Source: Linnemannia hyalina
Lineage: Eukaryota > Mortierellomycota > Mortierellomycetes > Mortierellales > Mortierellaceae
Reading direction: 5' to 3'
Assembly: GCA_019671135.1 (NCBI GenBank)
Contig: JAHRHY010000003.1
Coordinates: 558,001 to 622,000 of the forward strand
DNA length: 64,000 nt
Part shown: positions 10,200 to 22,280 of the stretch, piece by piece
Position numbering within the stretch: position 1 is the stretch's first letter
How the letters are laid out: each line of letters begins with the position of its first letter
The notes under the pieces: model-generated
Told to the model about the DNA's origin: nothing
What the model saw: only the letters and a program-made list of their open reading frames with translations
Database searches by the model: none
Position numbers and translations under genes: made by a program

Positions 10200-13100
10200 T
10201 TACATAGTGCAGTACTCTCGCATCAAAAGCTGTGCTTCGCCCATCGCGCCACTGAGCATATAGATCTTGGCAAGGTTGTACGCTGCCTCCCGCTTCAGAT
10301 CCGTCGGGTCCTCATCATCTTCGCCTTGAACCTGAGTCCGCGTCAACATAGGCACCGCTGAAGCCTCATTATCACTGAGAAGGTCCTCGTCTTCATCCTC
10401 AGGTTCCTCAGCCGCAAAGTCGTCCAAATCCTCATCCATCTCCTCAGCCTCCTCCTCCACATCATCCTCGTCCTCAGCAATAGCAGCACCGCTAGACGCA
10501 ATAGCCATGGCCTTGGCTTCCGCACGAGCCGCCTTCACCTCCAACCTCTGCTTCTTGGCTTCCTCCTTTAAGGCTTGCTTTGCTTCCCGAATCTGCCGGA
10601 TATGCTGAGCACGTTCCATCTTCCTCTCAATCGCCGCTGACCGAGCCTCAGCCCTCCCCTGCCAACGAACATCCTTCAGTGCCTGCTCCTGTAGCTTTTG
10701 GGCCGCCTCCTGTTCCCGCTCGACTTGGCGCCATGATGGCAACTCCAAAACACGGCGGTAGTGGATAACGGCAAGATTCTTTTGTCCAATCTGATGGAAG
10801 GCACGCGCAAAATTGTACTCTGCCTCCTGCTGGCATTGTGCCAATAGTGGCAGCTCTGTAGATGACGAACTGGACACTGGTGGTGACGATGACAAAGCAG
10901 CAGGTGCCGGTACGGTTTTGGTAGACGAGGGTTCTGAGAAAGTGGAGGGTGTGGATGACGAGTCGCCAGTAGTGCTGCTGCTGGCACGAACAGCCTCAGC
11001 AGAAGCTATCTCCGCCTGATCCTTCCAGTCATCGGACTTGGACTTGATAATGGGGAAAACAGGCGCGCCAGTACCGGTAGCGGCAGGGGCCTCCGTAGAC
11101 TTGCCCTTCGCCTTGATCAATTTCTCTCTCTCAGAAAACGCAATCGATCCGTGACCAGCCCTGCGTAAGTGGTAGTAGTTTTGAAGAAAGACCAGTGCCT
11201 GTCCCATGACCACCTGTCGGTTGGTTGTCGTTCGCTGCATCGCCAAGTTGAAGAACTGGATAGATAGGTACAGCTGAATCATCGGGTTCTTGGGCGCATG
11301 CTCCATGCACTCTGCGATATGGACTAGCGATTATCAAGAAGTAAGTAAAAAAAGAAGGGAGGTCAGTCGTTGAAACACAGTTATAGAAACAGCGTATGTA
11401 TCTTGAGCGGATATTAAGACCAACAGTGAGCATACTTGCAGATCCGCGATGGGTTCGTGAATGGGACAAGATATGTCCCATGAACATGACGAGCGACATT
11501 TGAAACTTTGGAAAGACGTCCTTTGTAAACATCCTCATACCCCTGCCACGCTTTTCAACCAAGTCGTCTCCAACCTCTCCTTCACCTTCGGAACGATTCG
11601 ACTGCTTGTACTGGTCCCGCCAGGCGTTCGACTTTTTCCGTCCTCCTTTGCCTGATCCTCGTGACGAGCTACGACTGATGCCCTCCTCCTCATCCTCATA
11701 ATCATCAGCATAGCTACCCGAGCCAGACAAAGGTCCTCCTCGCCTTTTTCCAAAGCCTTTGGAAGTTGGCCGAGGAAAGTCAGGGTCGTCCTGGTCCCAC
11801 TCTGTCTCGTATTCCTCCGGATCATGCTCTGCCTCTTTGCCCTCTTCCTCGTCGGTCTTGTAGGCTTCGTCATGGATGTCATAGTCATCATCGTCATCCT
11901 CATCCTCATCGTTGACATCTTCGCCGCTTTCATCAATATCAGCCTCCGCTGTGTCCTCGGCCTCAAGCCGTCGCTTCCTCCGCAAAACAGGTTCCTCGCC
12001 ATTGGCAGCAGTATCATCTAATCCAGCGTGCGGTGCAGCGGCTGATCCTGTTCCATCATTACCGGCCTCTTCAAATGTGACCTTGGGACGCAAAGACTTG
12101 GTCGATCCCTCCGCAGCAGCAGGAGTTGTGGCCATCGAGTTCGATTCCTCAGTTGCTGTATCGCCCGCACCGTTGGATGAAGAGACTGGGGTTCCTGTCT
12201 CCGTGAATGGATCCTCATCTGCCGCTACCGGTGTGCCCACGCTGGACAATTGACTCTGCGAGCTCTGCCTTGAAGCGTTACCTGCGATGACCTCGGCCAT
12301 CGTGATGGGCGTTTCGAGCACATTGGAGGAACCTCTCCAGGGGAAGGCAGGCATCTTGACAGGTGATGCTTCCGTATCACCTCGGAGTCGCTTCTTAGGC
12401 GAAGCCAGCGACGGGTTCAAGATAGGGAAGGATCTCCTGGGACCTCTCCGTTTCTTGAACACCGAAGCCTTCCTGTCGACTTTGTGGATCTTGCGGATGG
12501 TATGTGTCTTACTGCCGAGACATGAGCGCATTGTGTCAACGCTCCGCTTCAGGTACTTGTATGTGTTGGCTTGAACCCAAGCAAAGAACCGCTGATGTCC
12601 CCGAGGTCCGTGTGTATAGACCGACTGGAAGAGCTTGAGTGCGAAGGGTCGGACGCCACCAAAGTTGCACAGCCATCGTCCTGCATTGATAGTCGCGTCA
12701 TAGTCGCCAACCCACATGGAGCAGGACAGCACCACCAACATGATTCCCGATCTCCGACGAGGAACTGCGTAGAAAACGTTGGCACTGTACATGACCATCA
12801 GCAAATCGATCGCCTCCTCATATCGATTCTCGAAAGTGAGATAGACAGCCTGTCGAATCATGAGCAAGTACCAGGCATCGAACGGCACGTCCTTGTAGGA
12901 AGTTGCAGGCGCACGGGGTGGCGCCGCCTCGACCGCCTCCGGGACGACTGGCTTGGTTGGCGCCAGCCCCATCATCGTGCCCAATCTGTCCGACATCTCG
13001 CTGGCGTGCTCCGACAGAACAATGTCCTGATCTTCCTTGTGGCTGCGTCGGTACCGCCATGCACGGGTCTCGGCGCCCATATAGGGCTTCAGCTTCTCCT

Positions 13101-16100
13101 TGACAAAGAACGCCTTGTTACTCATAAACATGTCGATTAGATCTCGAGCCACTTGGATGTACTGGGTCCGGTCCTCGCGCGTAAAGTCGACAGCCTCTCG
13201 CTTGTTCTCCCACACCTTTGACTTTTCCTTCTCGTCGATCCTCTGGAAGATGAGATCCACTCGATTGAACTTCTCGATGACCTCGCGCAATTCCTGTGTA
13301 TGGAACTCTCTCCCGGCCAACTTGTCAGCGCGTTCCTGTTCTCGTGCGGCTCGCACAAACTGAATGTCACGATCCCGATCCGCGCTATTGTAGCGCTCAG
13401 CTGCTGTCCTGCTCCGGCTGGCCTCTGTGATACGTGCCAATGCGTTCTTAGCGGCATCAGATGTTGTAGTCTGGCGAGGAGCCAGTTCACGGTACCCATA
13501 ATTGTTCACCGGAAGGCTTGATGTGCTTGCAGGAGTTCTAGGCGTAGATGGTGCGTCTTTGTTCTTTGCGTCTCTGATTGCTTTGGCTTCCTTCCGCCTC
13601 TGGTCAGCCTCTGCCTGCTTTTCAGCGTTGACCCGTCTCACTATACGCGAAGGCAGAAAAAAGAATGTGAGCTTGCCGTTATGAATACAACAGACGCGCC
13701 ACCAATTTTAGCTCAAAGTCATTAAGTATCTTTAGCTTATTATTTCTTACCAAAGTTGGCGAGCTTCAGAGCCTGCTGCAGCTGTCCTGTTTCCTCGTAC
13801 ACCTCGGCCAACATCATGCTGAGTTCAACACTATCGGGGTCTGCACGGTGTGCTGTAGTTGAAAGAAAAGCGGTATATGATTCGTTTAGAACGGTCTCTT
13901 TTGAAAGCAAAGTATAATTCCTCCGCAGAGTGCCGAGCGCCTGTATTACCTTGCTCAAGGTAATCCTTGGCCTCCTTGAACTGGCGCATGTGGCGAAGAC
14001 ATTCTCCAGCCATAATCCAGATCTTGGGAACATCCATTTCATCGTACTGAAGCATTGCCCTGATGACGTTGTATCCATCCTTCCACATCTGCTTGGTGAC
14101 ATACAGTTCGGCGATCTCCTCGTACAGATCTGGAAAGTCCTCAACACTGCACCGCCAGAGGTACTTGAATTGCGCCTATGAGGTGGAAAAGTGGGTTTTG
14201 TTTAAAATACTGTTTGCAAACTGTCACTGTTGCTTTCAGGAGCTTATCAAGGAATTCTCTCACCTTGGCCTCTTTGACTTCTTCCATCATGAGTCGACAA
14301 ATTCCGAGTTTGACACGAAGATCAATTGGGAGTCCACGTGTCCGGTTGTCACCCAAGGATGCTTGAAGATCCTCATCGTCTGGCTCAGTATCAAACTCCC
14401 GGTCGTCCTTGTAATCATCCCACCAAGTCTGGTGAGACCTCCGCTGCAGCCTCCGAGACCAAGTCTTGATCATATCGATGGGCTTTTCATACTCCTCAAA
14501 CATAATGTACAGTTCGCTCAGCATGTTCAAGGCAGAGTATCCATATGGCTCGCTCTGCTGACTGTCGTAGTCCATGTCGGCAACATCAAAGGGATCCGCA
14601 CTGTTGTTTGAGAACTTGTCCGGAAGTGACGAGTAATGGAGGTAAGCCGCCTCATAGTCCAACATAGCTTGGTGCATATTCTCCCGGTACTTTTTGTTGT
14701 CCTGATCCAGTGAACTGTAAAGCTTAACCAATTCTTCGAGCGCCGGCATATAATGGTGTTTGACTTTGAGCAGCTTTTGAAATCCCGAGATGGCTTTAAA
14801 CGGTTCGTTCAAAATCTGGTACATGATAGACCGATCCCAAAGCGCATCCATGTCGTTCTTGTCCGCACGGAATGCTCTTGTGAAACAGTACAGCGCCTGC
14901 TGATCATAGCCACAGTCCCTAGTTAAAAGGGCATGCAAGCGTATTAGTTCACATTTCGAGGTCCTTTTGGCCCTGTAGTAAAATATCGCCTTCTGAGTTG
15001 TGTGAATAAGACTCACTTGGAGATGACGGCCAGTTTCTTCCAGAGAGTCCCATCTTTGGGTGTCAAATGAGCAGCCACGAGGTAGAGCTGAAGAGCCTTT
15101 TCCGTGTTTCCCAGCTCCTCTTGAATGACTCCCATGATGTTCCATGCCTGAAAAACATTGGGGTGGGTCACAATGACCTGTTGGAAGTAGTCGACTGCTT
15201 GATCGTAGTCTCTGTTAACGTAGGCGTTGTTGGCGAGTCCGAGCAGCTTTTGAACCTCAGGAGGGTAGTTAACGATACCCTTCTTTTGCATCTGTATAAC
15301 CAAGAAAGCGAAGCGATATAAGTCAGCCTGTGTAAATCACGTCAAGGACCTTGTTGATTGATGTGCGACATGTCGTACAGATTTGATTCAAGTACCTTTT
15401 TCTTTTCACGTTTTGATTTAGGTGCCAAGGCCAATCCAAGCTCTTCAATCGCCGGGTCGTCCACATCCAGATCCAGTTCGTCATCGTCGTCGTCTTGCAT
15501 GGTTGGCTCCAACCCAGCCGCAATCTCCCATGGTGTTGTTGAGCTAAATGATATGGAAAAAAGTAAACGTTAACCACCTTGACATCATCTGCTGCGGCTG
15601 ACATGAGAGAACAGCTCCTGAATTCGCAAGGACTTACCCTTCCGCTGTGGCACTGTATAGTTGCGTGGGATCGACAGAGGTTGCCATAGACGAGGCCACC
15701 ACCTGTTTGCCCTTACTCCTCGCTCTCTCTGCCTCGTTATCACCCGCCTGCAAGCTCGAACCTTGACTGAGATGGAGTCCGAAATCGCCAATATCTTCGT
15801 ACTCCTCGTCTTCTACTGCATCCAGGTCGTTGAATGCATCATCCAAGCCTCCGAGGCGAATATTGTCCATGGCCTCGCTCATACTCTCGGCACCGCCCGT
15901 GCCGCTCCTGACGTCCATATTACTGTGCAGACCAACAAAATCACCAATAACTCGAGGTGCGGCAAGTGTTCCCTCTGGGCCCAACTGATTCCCAACCGCT
16001 GCGACATGTGCTCTCTCGGCTGAGTTCTGGTTGACGCGCGTCAAAAGCAGGTGGCCGGCCGAGGAAGAGGAGGCGGACGCACTCTGGTCCTGGTTGGCCT

Positions 16101-16218
16101 TGAATGTGGCCTCCAAATCGGCGAGAATGTCTGCATGAACATCGTTGTTGGAATGGGGTGTGGAGGTTTTGGCGGATTTTTTCGAGCTGCGTTCTCCTGC
16201 TCCTTGACCGAAATCCAT
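10200..16218 (-). CDS. TFC4: TFIIIC TPR subunit (Tfc4/Sfc4/GTF3C3 type)
   Basis: Subunit of the RNA polymerase III factor TFIIIC, which binds tRNA-gene promoters and recruits TFIIIB. Minus-strand exons 16218-15638, 15543-15396, 15291-15017, 14918-14264, 14175-13950, 13852-13751, 13640-11436 and 11311-10200 join in frame to 1767 residues, far longer than the roughly 900-1000 typical of the family. Order: a low-complexity N-terminus, an acidic stretch with DDDDDELDLDVDD, then TPR units starting near residue 250 (LLGLANNAYVNRDYDQAVDY, AWNIMGVIQEELGNTEKAL, QQALYCFTRAFRADKND). TPR-like helices continue to about residue 1050, followed by a long acidic, serine-rich insert (about 1050-1365). Further TPRs, a second low-complexity insert, a charged coiled-coil and an acidic run lead to the closing TPR (YNLAKIYMLSGAMGEAQLL). 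The family is assigned from the TPR pattern; the inserts look unstructured. Confidence 0.85.
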
Positions 16219-16408
16219 TTTGTCCAATGCGCGTTGCCAAAAAAAAGGGGGAGGTGTTGGTTTGTGCGGTTGGTTTTTTGCATGCAAAAAAGTAGAAAGT
16301 AGCGGACGCAGCTCTAATAAAAAAACACACGTTGAAGTCGAAACAGTCACAAGCACCTTTGTGATAAAAAATGATGATTTAATGGTGCTAACACAATAGA
16401 GTGTCGCA

Positions 16409-18078
16409 TTATGCCTGGTCACCCTCGGAGGAGGCAGCTGCGGCGGCGGCGGCAGCCATCTCTGCCTGACGGTCAGCAATAGTCTCTCCCTTGATTGTAT
16501 CAATAATATCGCCCTCAATGCTCAAAAATCCAACCTGGTTGCACACGCGCACAACCTCCTCTGCCAACTGGACGCTCATACCCTCCAGCGACTTGTTCAC
16601 ATTGTCCAGTGATCCAGAAAGAATGGCCTCCTGAAAATCTTCAGGCAAAGCAGCAAAAATCTCGTGCACCTTGGGGTCTGCGTCCTCGGGAGGTCCAGTG
16701 ATGTGAATCTGAGTGCCGGGGTCAGCGGCCTGGAGCTGGATAGTCTCGACACCAGGTCCTCCACTGACAGCACGCTCCTGAGCAAGCACCTTGCAGCGCT
16801 CTTTGATCCTTGTGTACGTATCCTTCCAGTCGTTCTGGAAAATCTTGAGTGCAGGGTGTCCAGGGTCACGAATGCTGTTCATTTTTTTCCATTGACAAAG
16901 CAGCATTAGTGTTTGTCACTTGTGATATAGTGTCCTGAAATATCGCCGAGAATGCCTGTATGCAATCAAAAGTCGCCTACCGGTGGAAGAAGAGGCCAAC
17001 ACCGTCCTTGCCGAGCTGGGCGCAGTATTGAAGGATAAGAGCCTGGTGGACACAGGTGTTGGCATAAGCCTCGTCGCCGTCCATCTGAGCCTTGAAGGCT
17101 TGAGCCATGATTTCATCAGAGTACTTTTGGGTGCTGAGGTATGGGTGCTTGGAGATGTAGGCGAGGGAGGCGTCCAATCCTTTGATACGAGAAAAGCCAA
17201 GGGCGACCTCTGTCACCTCGACATCATCCTCCGAGTCTGAATCATCATCCTCTACTGGTGCAGGCGCCGATGCCTTCTTGCCCTTTGGTGCCGGAACTCC
17301 ACCCTATATCACACGATTGAACACAAAGAACATTAACATGATATACGAGACCCAGGGTGGTTTGTATAATCTGGCATCTGGCGGGTTATCGAAGTAGTAT
17401 CCAGAGTAAGAAATGACTTACGGTGCTGCCAGGGTTCAGTGTCTCGATGACCTTTGTCTTTTCTACGACCTTTTTGGCTGGCTTTTCGTTCTTGGGGGGT
17501 TGGACAGCCTTGGTGACAGCCTAGAAGCGAGAATTGTCAAGACGATGGGGTATTAGTAGGGCACGAAACAGAGAAAAACGCGTACGACAACAACGTTAAT
17601 TGACAAGGATGCATACGGTCTTGTCGAATCCAGTGACGAGTTTGTCGGAGGTGAGCTTCTTGTTTTCAATCAACTCAAGTTTCTGGAGCTGAGCAAGGGT
17701 GTCGTTGTACTTTTTCTCGAGGTCGGGCTGCTGGGCAGTCTTTTCTATCCTGTCAAGCTGCTTCTTGAGGGTGTCGGCCTCGTGTTTCAAGGCGACGATT
17801 TTGGTGCGACGAGCATCGCGCTCACGGTGGATCTGCTCCTGCTTCCAGCGGATCATCGAGCGCTTATCGACCTGTATGAAAAAGTTTGAACAAAGGGTTA
17901 AGTGTGCGGTGCTCACAAGGCGTCTGTTGTTGTTGGTGTTATATGCAGTGGCGTGTGTGATCTCGTTTTGTTAAGGCCAGAAAAAAAAAAAAAGAAGGCT
18001 TACGTTGGGGTGGCATTCGATATCCGAGTCGTCCGAGATTTCGAGGTCGTCCCACTTTGAGTAGTTGATGGCGGACAT
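16409..18078 (-). CDS. CDC37: Hsp90 co-chaperone Cdc37
   Basis: Cytosolic co-chaperone that delivers protein kinases to Hsp90. Minus-strand exons 18078-18004, 17871-17617, 17520-17422, 17303-16981 and 16874-16409 join to 405 residues. The N-terminus has the family hallmark YSKWDDLEISDDSDIECHP followed by VDKRSMIRWKQEQIHRER, which forms the kinase-binding coiled-coil start. The serine in the DDSD context is the known CK2 target position in the family. A coiled-coil (about 45-100), a charged linker with an acidic run (EDDDSDSEDD) and the Hsp90-binding and C-terminal helical domains follow. The C-terminus ends in an alanine run. The first exon codes for only 25 residues. Only 190 bp separate its stop from the start of Tfc4, which is read in the same direction. 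Confidence 0.95.
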
Positions 18079-18536
18079 TGAGTGGAGTGCAGACTGGGTG
18101 GTTGTCGATGGTTGCGAAGGAGTAGGTGTGAGATGTATGGTATGGGTGCAAATGGGGAACAAAAAAGGATGGCCAAAGAACAGTGCAGAAGGAAACGTCT
18201 GGAAAGAGAGGGTGACTGTCTTCAATCTGGTTGGCTGTCAAATAGCGATGTAGCGATACAACTATGCGGCCAGGAATAGCGGAGGGGACAAGGTTTTGGC
18301 TTCATTTCAATCAAACATTTCGAGAGACAAAGGAGAGCCCCCACAAGGCTTTCCTGTGCCAGGCACAAGAGAGACCGATTTCACTGATGGATGGGAGGTG
18401 ATCAAAATCAGGCACCATCCTGGGCACCCTGCCTCGCCCTCGTTGCAGACTCTGTTTTAGATGACCCCTGGGCGTTGCCGCTGCTGATTCTCTTCTTCTT
18501 TCACTCTCCTCTTCCTCTCCCTTTCTTATAAAAAAG

Positions 18537-18543
18537 AAGCATC
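18537..18543 (+). promoter_or_regulatory. TATA box of the serine-rich orphan gene
   Basis: TATAAAA 710 nt upstream of the ATG. If used, the mRNA leader is unusually long (about 670 nt) unless an intron is removed. Confidence 0.4.
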
Positions 18544-18626
18544 CACTCTTGACCCTTTTCCGCGAGTGATCACCCATTCCTCTTCCTTCATCACACTGAA
18601 TCTCTCATCCCCTGATTCATCACTCC

Positions 18627-18627
18627 C

Positions 18628-18668
<41 letters not shown>

Positions 18669-18669
18669 C
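18627..18669 (+). repeat. (CAA)14 tract in a 5' leader
   Basis: Forty-three nt of uninterrupted CAA units downstream of the probable TATA box and upstream of the orphan ATG at 19247. CAA-rich RNA is unstructured. Confidence 0.9.
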
Positions 18670-19246
18670 CTTCATCCCTAAACCATTTCCTGGGACCTCG
18701 ACTCTTCTTGTTCCTAGATATCTTTACGACTTTTGACGACCTTTGACGACCCTTACGACTCTCACGACCTGAACGATTTTCTTTCTCTTCCCTGTCCCCT
18801 TTATTTTATTTCTTATTTTTTTTTCTTCCATTGGAACACAACCATTCTCTCTCTCTCTCTCTTTATCTTCTTTCTCTCTCTTCCCTCTCATCTCTCTCAT
18901 CCTTTTCTCTAGTCCACCCCACATACATTCGATATATCACCCTCATCTATCTATTTTCTCTCTTTCTCTCACTCAATCGTCTGTTCCTTGGCTCCCTTGT
19001 TTATCTCATTCCTCTCCCCCCTTCCTCCACGCTTTCTTCTCTCTCCACAGCTTCCTTCTCTCCCCTTTTTTTGTCATACCTACTCTTTCATTCTACATAC
19101 CTTTCGTCCCACCACCACCACTTCGCTTGGGTCTGTGTCACACCTTTTTAGTACACTTCCACACCACACTTCATCTCTTTTTTTCTCCAACCTTCTTCTC
19201 TTCCCTTCACCCTCCACCTTCCATTTCCCAACCCTTCAAACAAAAA

Positions 19247-20740
19247 ATGCCTCAGATTCTAGAATCAACAAGGAACTATCTCAAGACCTCGACCAAACTG
19301 GGCCGACGGATGAGCAACTACAAGCTCGAGGCCGCCTCCTCTAGTCAGTCAAGTCTTAACGAAATGACCATCGGCACAGCCAACAATAGCAACAACCTTT
19401 CTTCCCACAAAAGGCTCTCCGGATTGTTTAATACCGACGGTCGCACCAAAACATACTCGCTCTCTTCAGAGGACCGAGTGCCGACAGGACCTGGGTCGGC
19501 CATTCACCAAACAAGGACGAGTCCCAGCACCCAGGATACGATCGTTCCCGACGAGTACGACCGCAATGATGCCGACTATCGACGCAGGAATAGCAAGAGC
19601 AGTGAGGGAACCCACCGGAGCAGGAGAAGCGACAAGAGTCGCCTCAGTTCTCATGATGGTACTCTGAACAGCAGCAGCAACAACAACAGAAGCAGCAGAC
19701 ACCACAATAGAGACCGCGATCATACTTCAGCCCATATGGAGCATGAAGTCCCTCGCGGTCGGTCGCCCTCCTTGTCCATGTCCAACACAGTTAGCACCGC
19801 CGCCTCCTATAACACCCGTCCGTCGACTACAGACCCTACCAACCATCGCCAGGGCCAATCGCATGTCTGGAGGCGAAATCTCTTGGAGGAGAGCATCATG
19901 TATTCCCTCAAAATCGGCTATGCCGAACGTCGTCGTTCCTCCTCTCGTCATCGGTCCTCCCGGTCATCCAAATCCGACTCCCCTCGTGCCCGCAAGGCTC
20001 GCGAACAGGCTATGTTGGCTGCTGCGACGGGCAGAGACATCCTCGACACTGTGCCAGAATCCACAGGACGACATGCCTTTGATGTCGAGACACTCCATGA
20101 GGAAATTCTTGACCGCAGCTTTGCCTCACCACCAACCCTTTCAGCACACACAGGAACAGGTCAACACCACCAGAAATTGGAACAACACCAACAGCAACAG
20201 CCACAAAAGGCAACATTCCGCAGGGAAAAAGACAGCCCATACCAGATGGAGTACAACACATCGATGACCAACATTACCCAGTCCTTTGCCAGCTTCACCA
20301 TCGAACTCCCCGAACAACAAGTCTCGCGCATCATCACCTCCTCCGCCATCCCCGATCTCTTCAAAATCAAGACGACCATGTCCGGTGTTCAGGAACAGCG
20401 TCCCAGGTCGCGGAGGAATTCGAGGACCCTTTCTATCGGAGGAGGTATTGCCCTCTCACCTCGTGTTCTCACAGGTGGTACTACTGCTGGACGGTCTGCA
20501 CCAATAACACTCCACAAACATACCCAACAGCAGCAGCAGCAACAGCAGCAGCAGCAGGGCGCAGGACTTCATGTCGAGAAGTTGGTGGAAGAAGAAGAGA
20601 ACGAGGATGTCAACTCGCCCGTGTCACCTACCACGGCCACCTGGGTTCAATCTGTCTTTGCCTCACTGGATGAGGCCACTACACCAAAGTCTAAGGCGCC
20701 GCTCTTCCAAGCTCCCAGTGCCCAAGCTACGGCCGTATGA
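19247..20740 (+). CDS. Serine-rich, disordered protein of unknown function
   Basis: Single-exon frame of 497 residues starting at an ATG in AAAAAATG context; the frame is open further upstream but only through the C/T-rich leader. I recognise no family. The protein is rich in Ser, Arg, Asn, His and Gln. It has an RS-like segment around residues 220-255, many S/T-P sites, a glutamine run encoded by CAG near 20528-20556 and a possible short folded or helical element in the middle (WRRNLLEESIMYSLKIGYAE). A second one with hydrophobic content (FASFTIELPEQQVSRIITSS) lies near residue 350. No signal peptide or membrane segment is seen. The steady codon use and lack of stops over 1.5 kb make it a real gene. 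It is probably a lineage-restricted regulatory or scaffold protein, but that is a guess. Confidence 0.75.
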   Translation: MPQILESTRNYLKTSTKLGRRMSNYKLEAASSSQSSLNEMTIGTANNSNNLSSHKRLSGLFNTDGRTKTYSLSSEDRVPTGPGSAIHQTRTSPSTQDTIVPDEYDRNDADYRRRNSKSSEGTHRSRRSDKSRLSSHDGTLNSSSNNNRSSRHHNRDRDHTSAHMEHEVPRGRSPSLSMSNTVSTAASYNTRPSTTDPTNHRQGQSHVWRRNLLEESIMYSLKIGYAERRRSSSRHRSSRSSKSDSPRARKAREQAMLAAATGRDILDTVPESTGRHAFDVETLHEEILDRSFASPPTLSAHTGTGQHHQKLEQHQQQQPQKATFRREKDSPYQMEYNTSMTNITQSFASFTIELPEQQVSRIITSSAIPDLFKIKTTMSGVQEQRPRSRRNSRTLSIGGGIALSPRVLTGGTTAGRSAPITLHKHTQQQQQQQQQQQGAGLHVEKLVEEEENEDVNSPVSPTTATWVQSVFASLDEATTPKSKAPLFQAPSAQATAV

Positions 20741-21281
20741 CACGCGCGTTGAACAGCGACTCTTTTCTACTCGTCCACAAGACACGCGAGCCTTTCCCAT
20801 TTCCTTCTCCTTCCCCATCCTTGTACCCCATGAACACCAAAAAGCATACAATATCCCGAAAATAGAAGCAATACCTAAAAAGATCAACACACATACACAA
20901 AGTTACACAAAAACCAGCCTTTTGGATGAATGAAAAGGGCTTGCACAACCAAAACAAGCTGTGTTGGTTTTTTTTTTTTGGTTCATTCATTGAAACAAAG
21001 AAAAAGTCGACTTCAACTATGACTACAACCCATGGAATTACTTCCACTGCCCACCTGCGGAGTGAAAGAGAGGATAATAGAAGCGCACAGTGAGCATCAA
21101 CGACACCAAAAAAAAAAAAGTGGATACTCAATACCCGCTTCTCAACACCAACAATCAAGCATCAACAAAAAGCACATCAACAAAATACCTCCTTGATTTT
21201 TTTTTTCTTGTGTTCATTTGCGTTTCATGTTCAATGTCTTCTTTTGTGTTCATGACAACAACAAAAGCATACGCACGCACG

Positions 21282-21304
21282 CACACACACACACACACAC
21301 ACAC
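21282..21304. repeat. (AC)n microsatellite
   Basis: Dinucleotide tract of about 23 nt, preceded by CGCA units. Confidence 0.9.
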
Positions 21305-21485
21305 CCAAGTACCGCACTGCTTGATGACGATGAGATAAGCGGGGAAATATGCTTGGTTCTTGTGGCGTATTTGGCATAAATGACATAGGAGAGGGGAAGG
21401 AAAGAGATAGGCGTAATTCGCAGAGGTAAGAAAAAGCGAGGAAAAAAATGCAAGGGGAGGGGAAAGAAGAGCAAGAAAAAAAAAT

Positions 21486-21510
21486 GAAAGAAAGAAAGAA
21501 AGAAAGAAAG
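21486..21510. repeat. (GAAA)6 microsatellite
   Basis: Six GAAA units inside a purine-rich stretch. Confidence 0.9.
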
Positions 21511-22255
21511 GAGGTGGAAGTGCTGATGAGGATTTGTGTATAGGGGAGTTGGAGGGAGGGGAGGTCCAAGTGATTCTGTGTTGATGGCGGACGGCAGCAC
21601 TTGAGAAACAACACCTCGCCCCCATTGACCTTTTGATGATTTCAGGAATATACTTTTTCGGCTAGATACACATCGTGATACACTCGAGCACTGACAACCT
21701 TGTCCCAAAACCAATTCTCCTTTTCTTGCTGTTGATCGTTGTTGCCTATGGCTCCAGGTATTGTTGTTGTCTCCTCCGAAAAGTTGGTTTGGATTTTATT
21801 TAGGTGATTTTTGACCGGACCGCTCACTACTCTCTGCTCCCCTGTTCGCTTTTTTCTTGTTTTCAGTGAGTTTTTTTTGTACATGCATGCAAGAAGTAAC
21901 GAGGTACTCTGACTCCGAGAATGCGAATGGTCGGGGGAAGTGGAGAAGAGCATTAGTGGGTCATTATACATGCAACATACCTCCCCTCCTTCGAATTGGG
22001 TTTAGCTACAAAATTCGAGATTGAGTTTAGGTATGCCTTTGTTTTCTAAAAGGCAGCAGGGGTAGTAAGGTCACAAAGAACATGGATGATTCGATATTCC
22101 GGGGCACATAGATGGAACAGGAAAGAGTCGAACGAAAAGAAAAAAAACAAAAAAAAATTAGATGCAGGAAGAAAATGAACCAATGGGCGACAATGCAATG
22201 GTTGGTGCCAAAAATACCTTGGGTGGGGCTATACTGCAATAATCACATACCAGAC

Positions 22256-22280
22256 AAAAAAAAAAAAAAAAAAAAAAAAA
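22256..22280. repeat. Poly-A run of 25
   Basis: One of three A24-A25 runs in this intergenic region; the others are at 23842-23865 and 25267-25290. No flanking target-site duplication or retroelement body is visible. Confidence 0.9.

Larger units (their letters stand above)
18079..19246. other. Divergent promoter region and long 5' leader
   Basis: Cdc37 (-) and the serine-rich orphan gene (+) are read away from each other here. On the plus strand there is a TATAAAA at 18537-18543, a (CAA)14 tract, a cluster of degenerate ACGACYTTT-like units (18724-18775) and then about 400 nt of C/T-rich DNA up to the ATG. I see no coding sequence. Confidence 0.6.

Noticed and set aside
22256..22280. Poly-A runs as possible tails of retroposed elements
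   Set aside because: No coding or repeat body and no target-site duplication flank them; three similar runs fit simple microsatellite growth.
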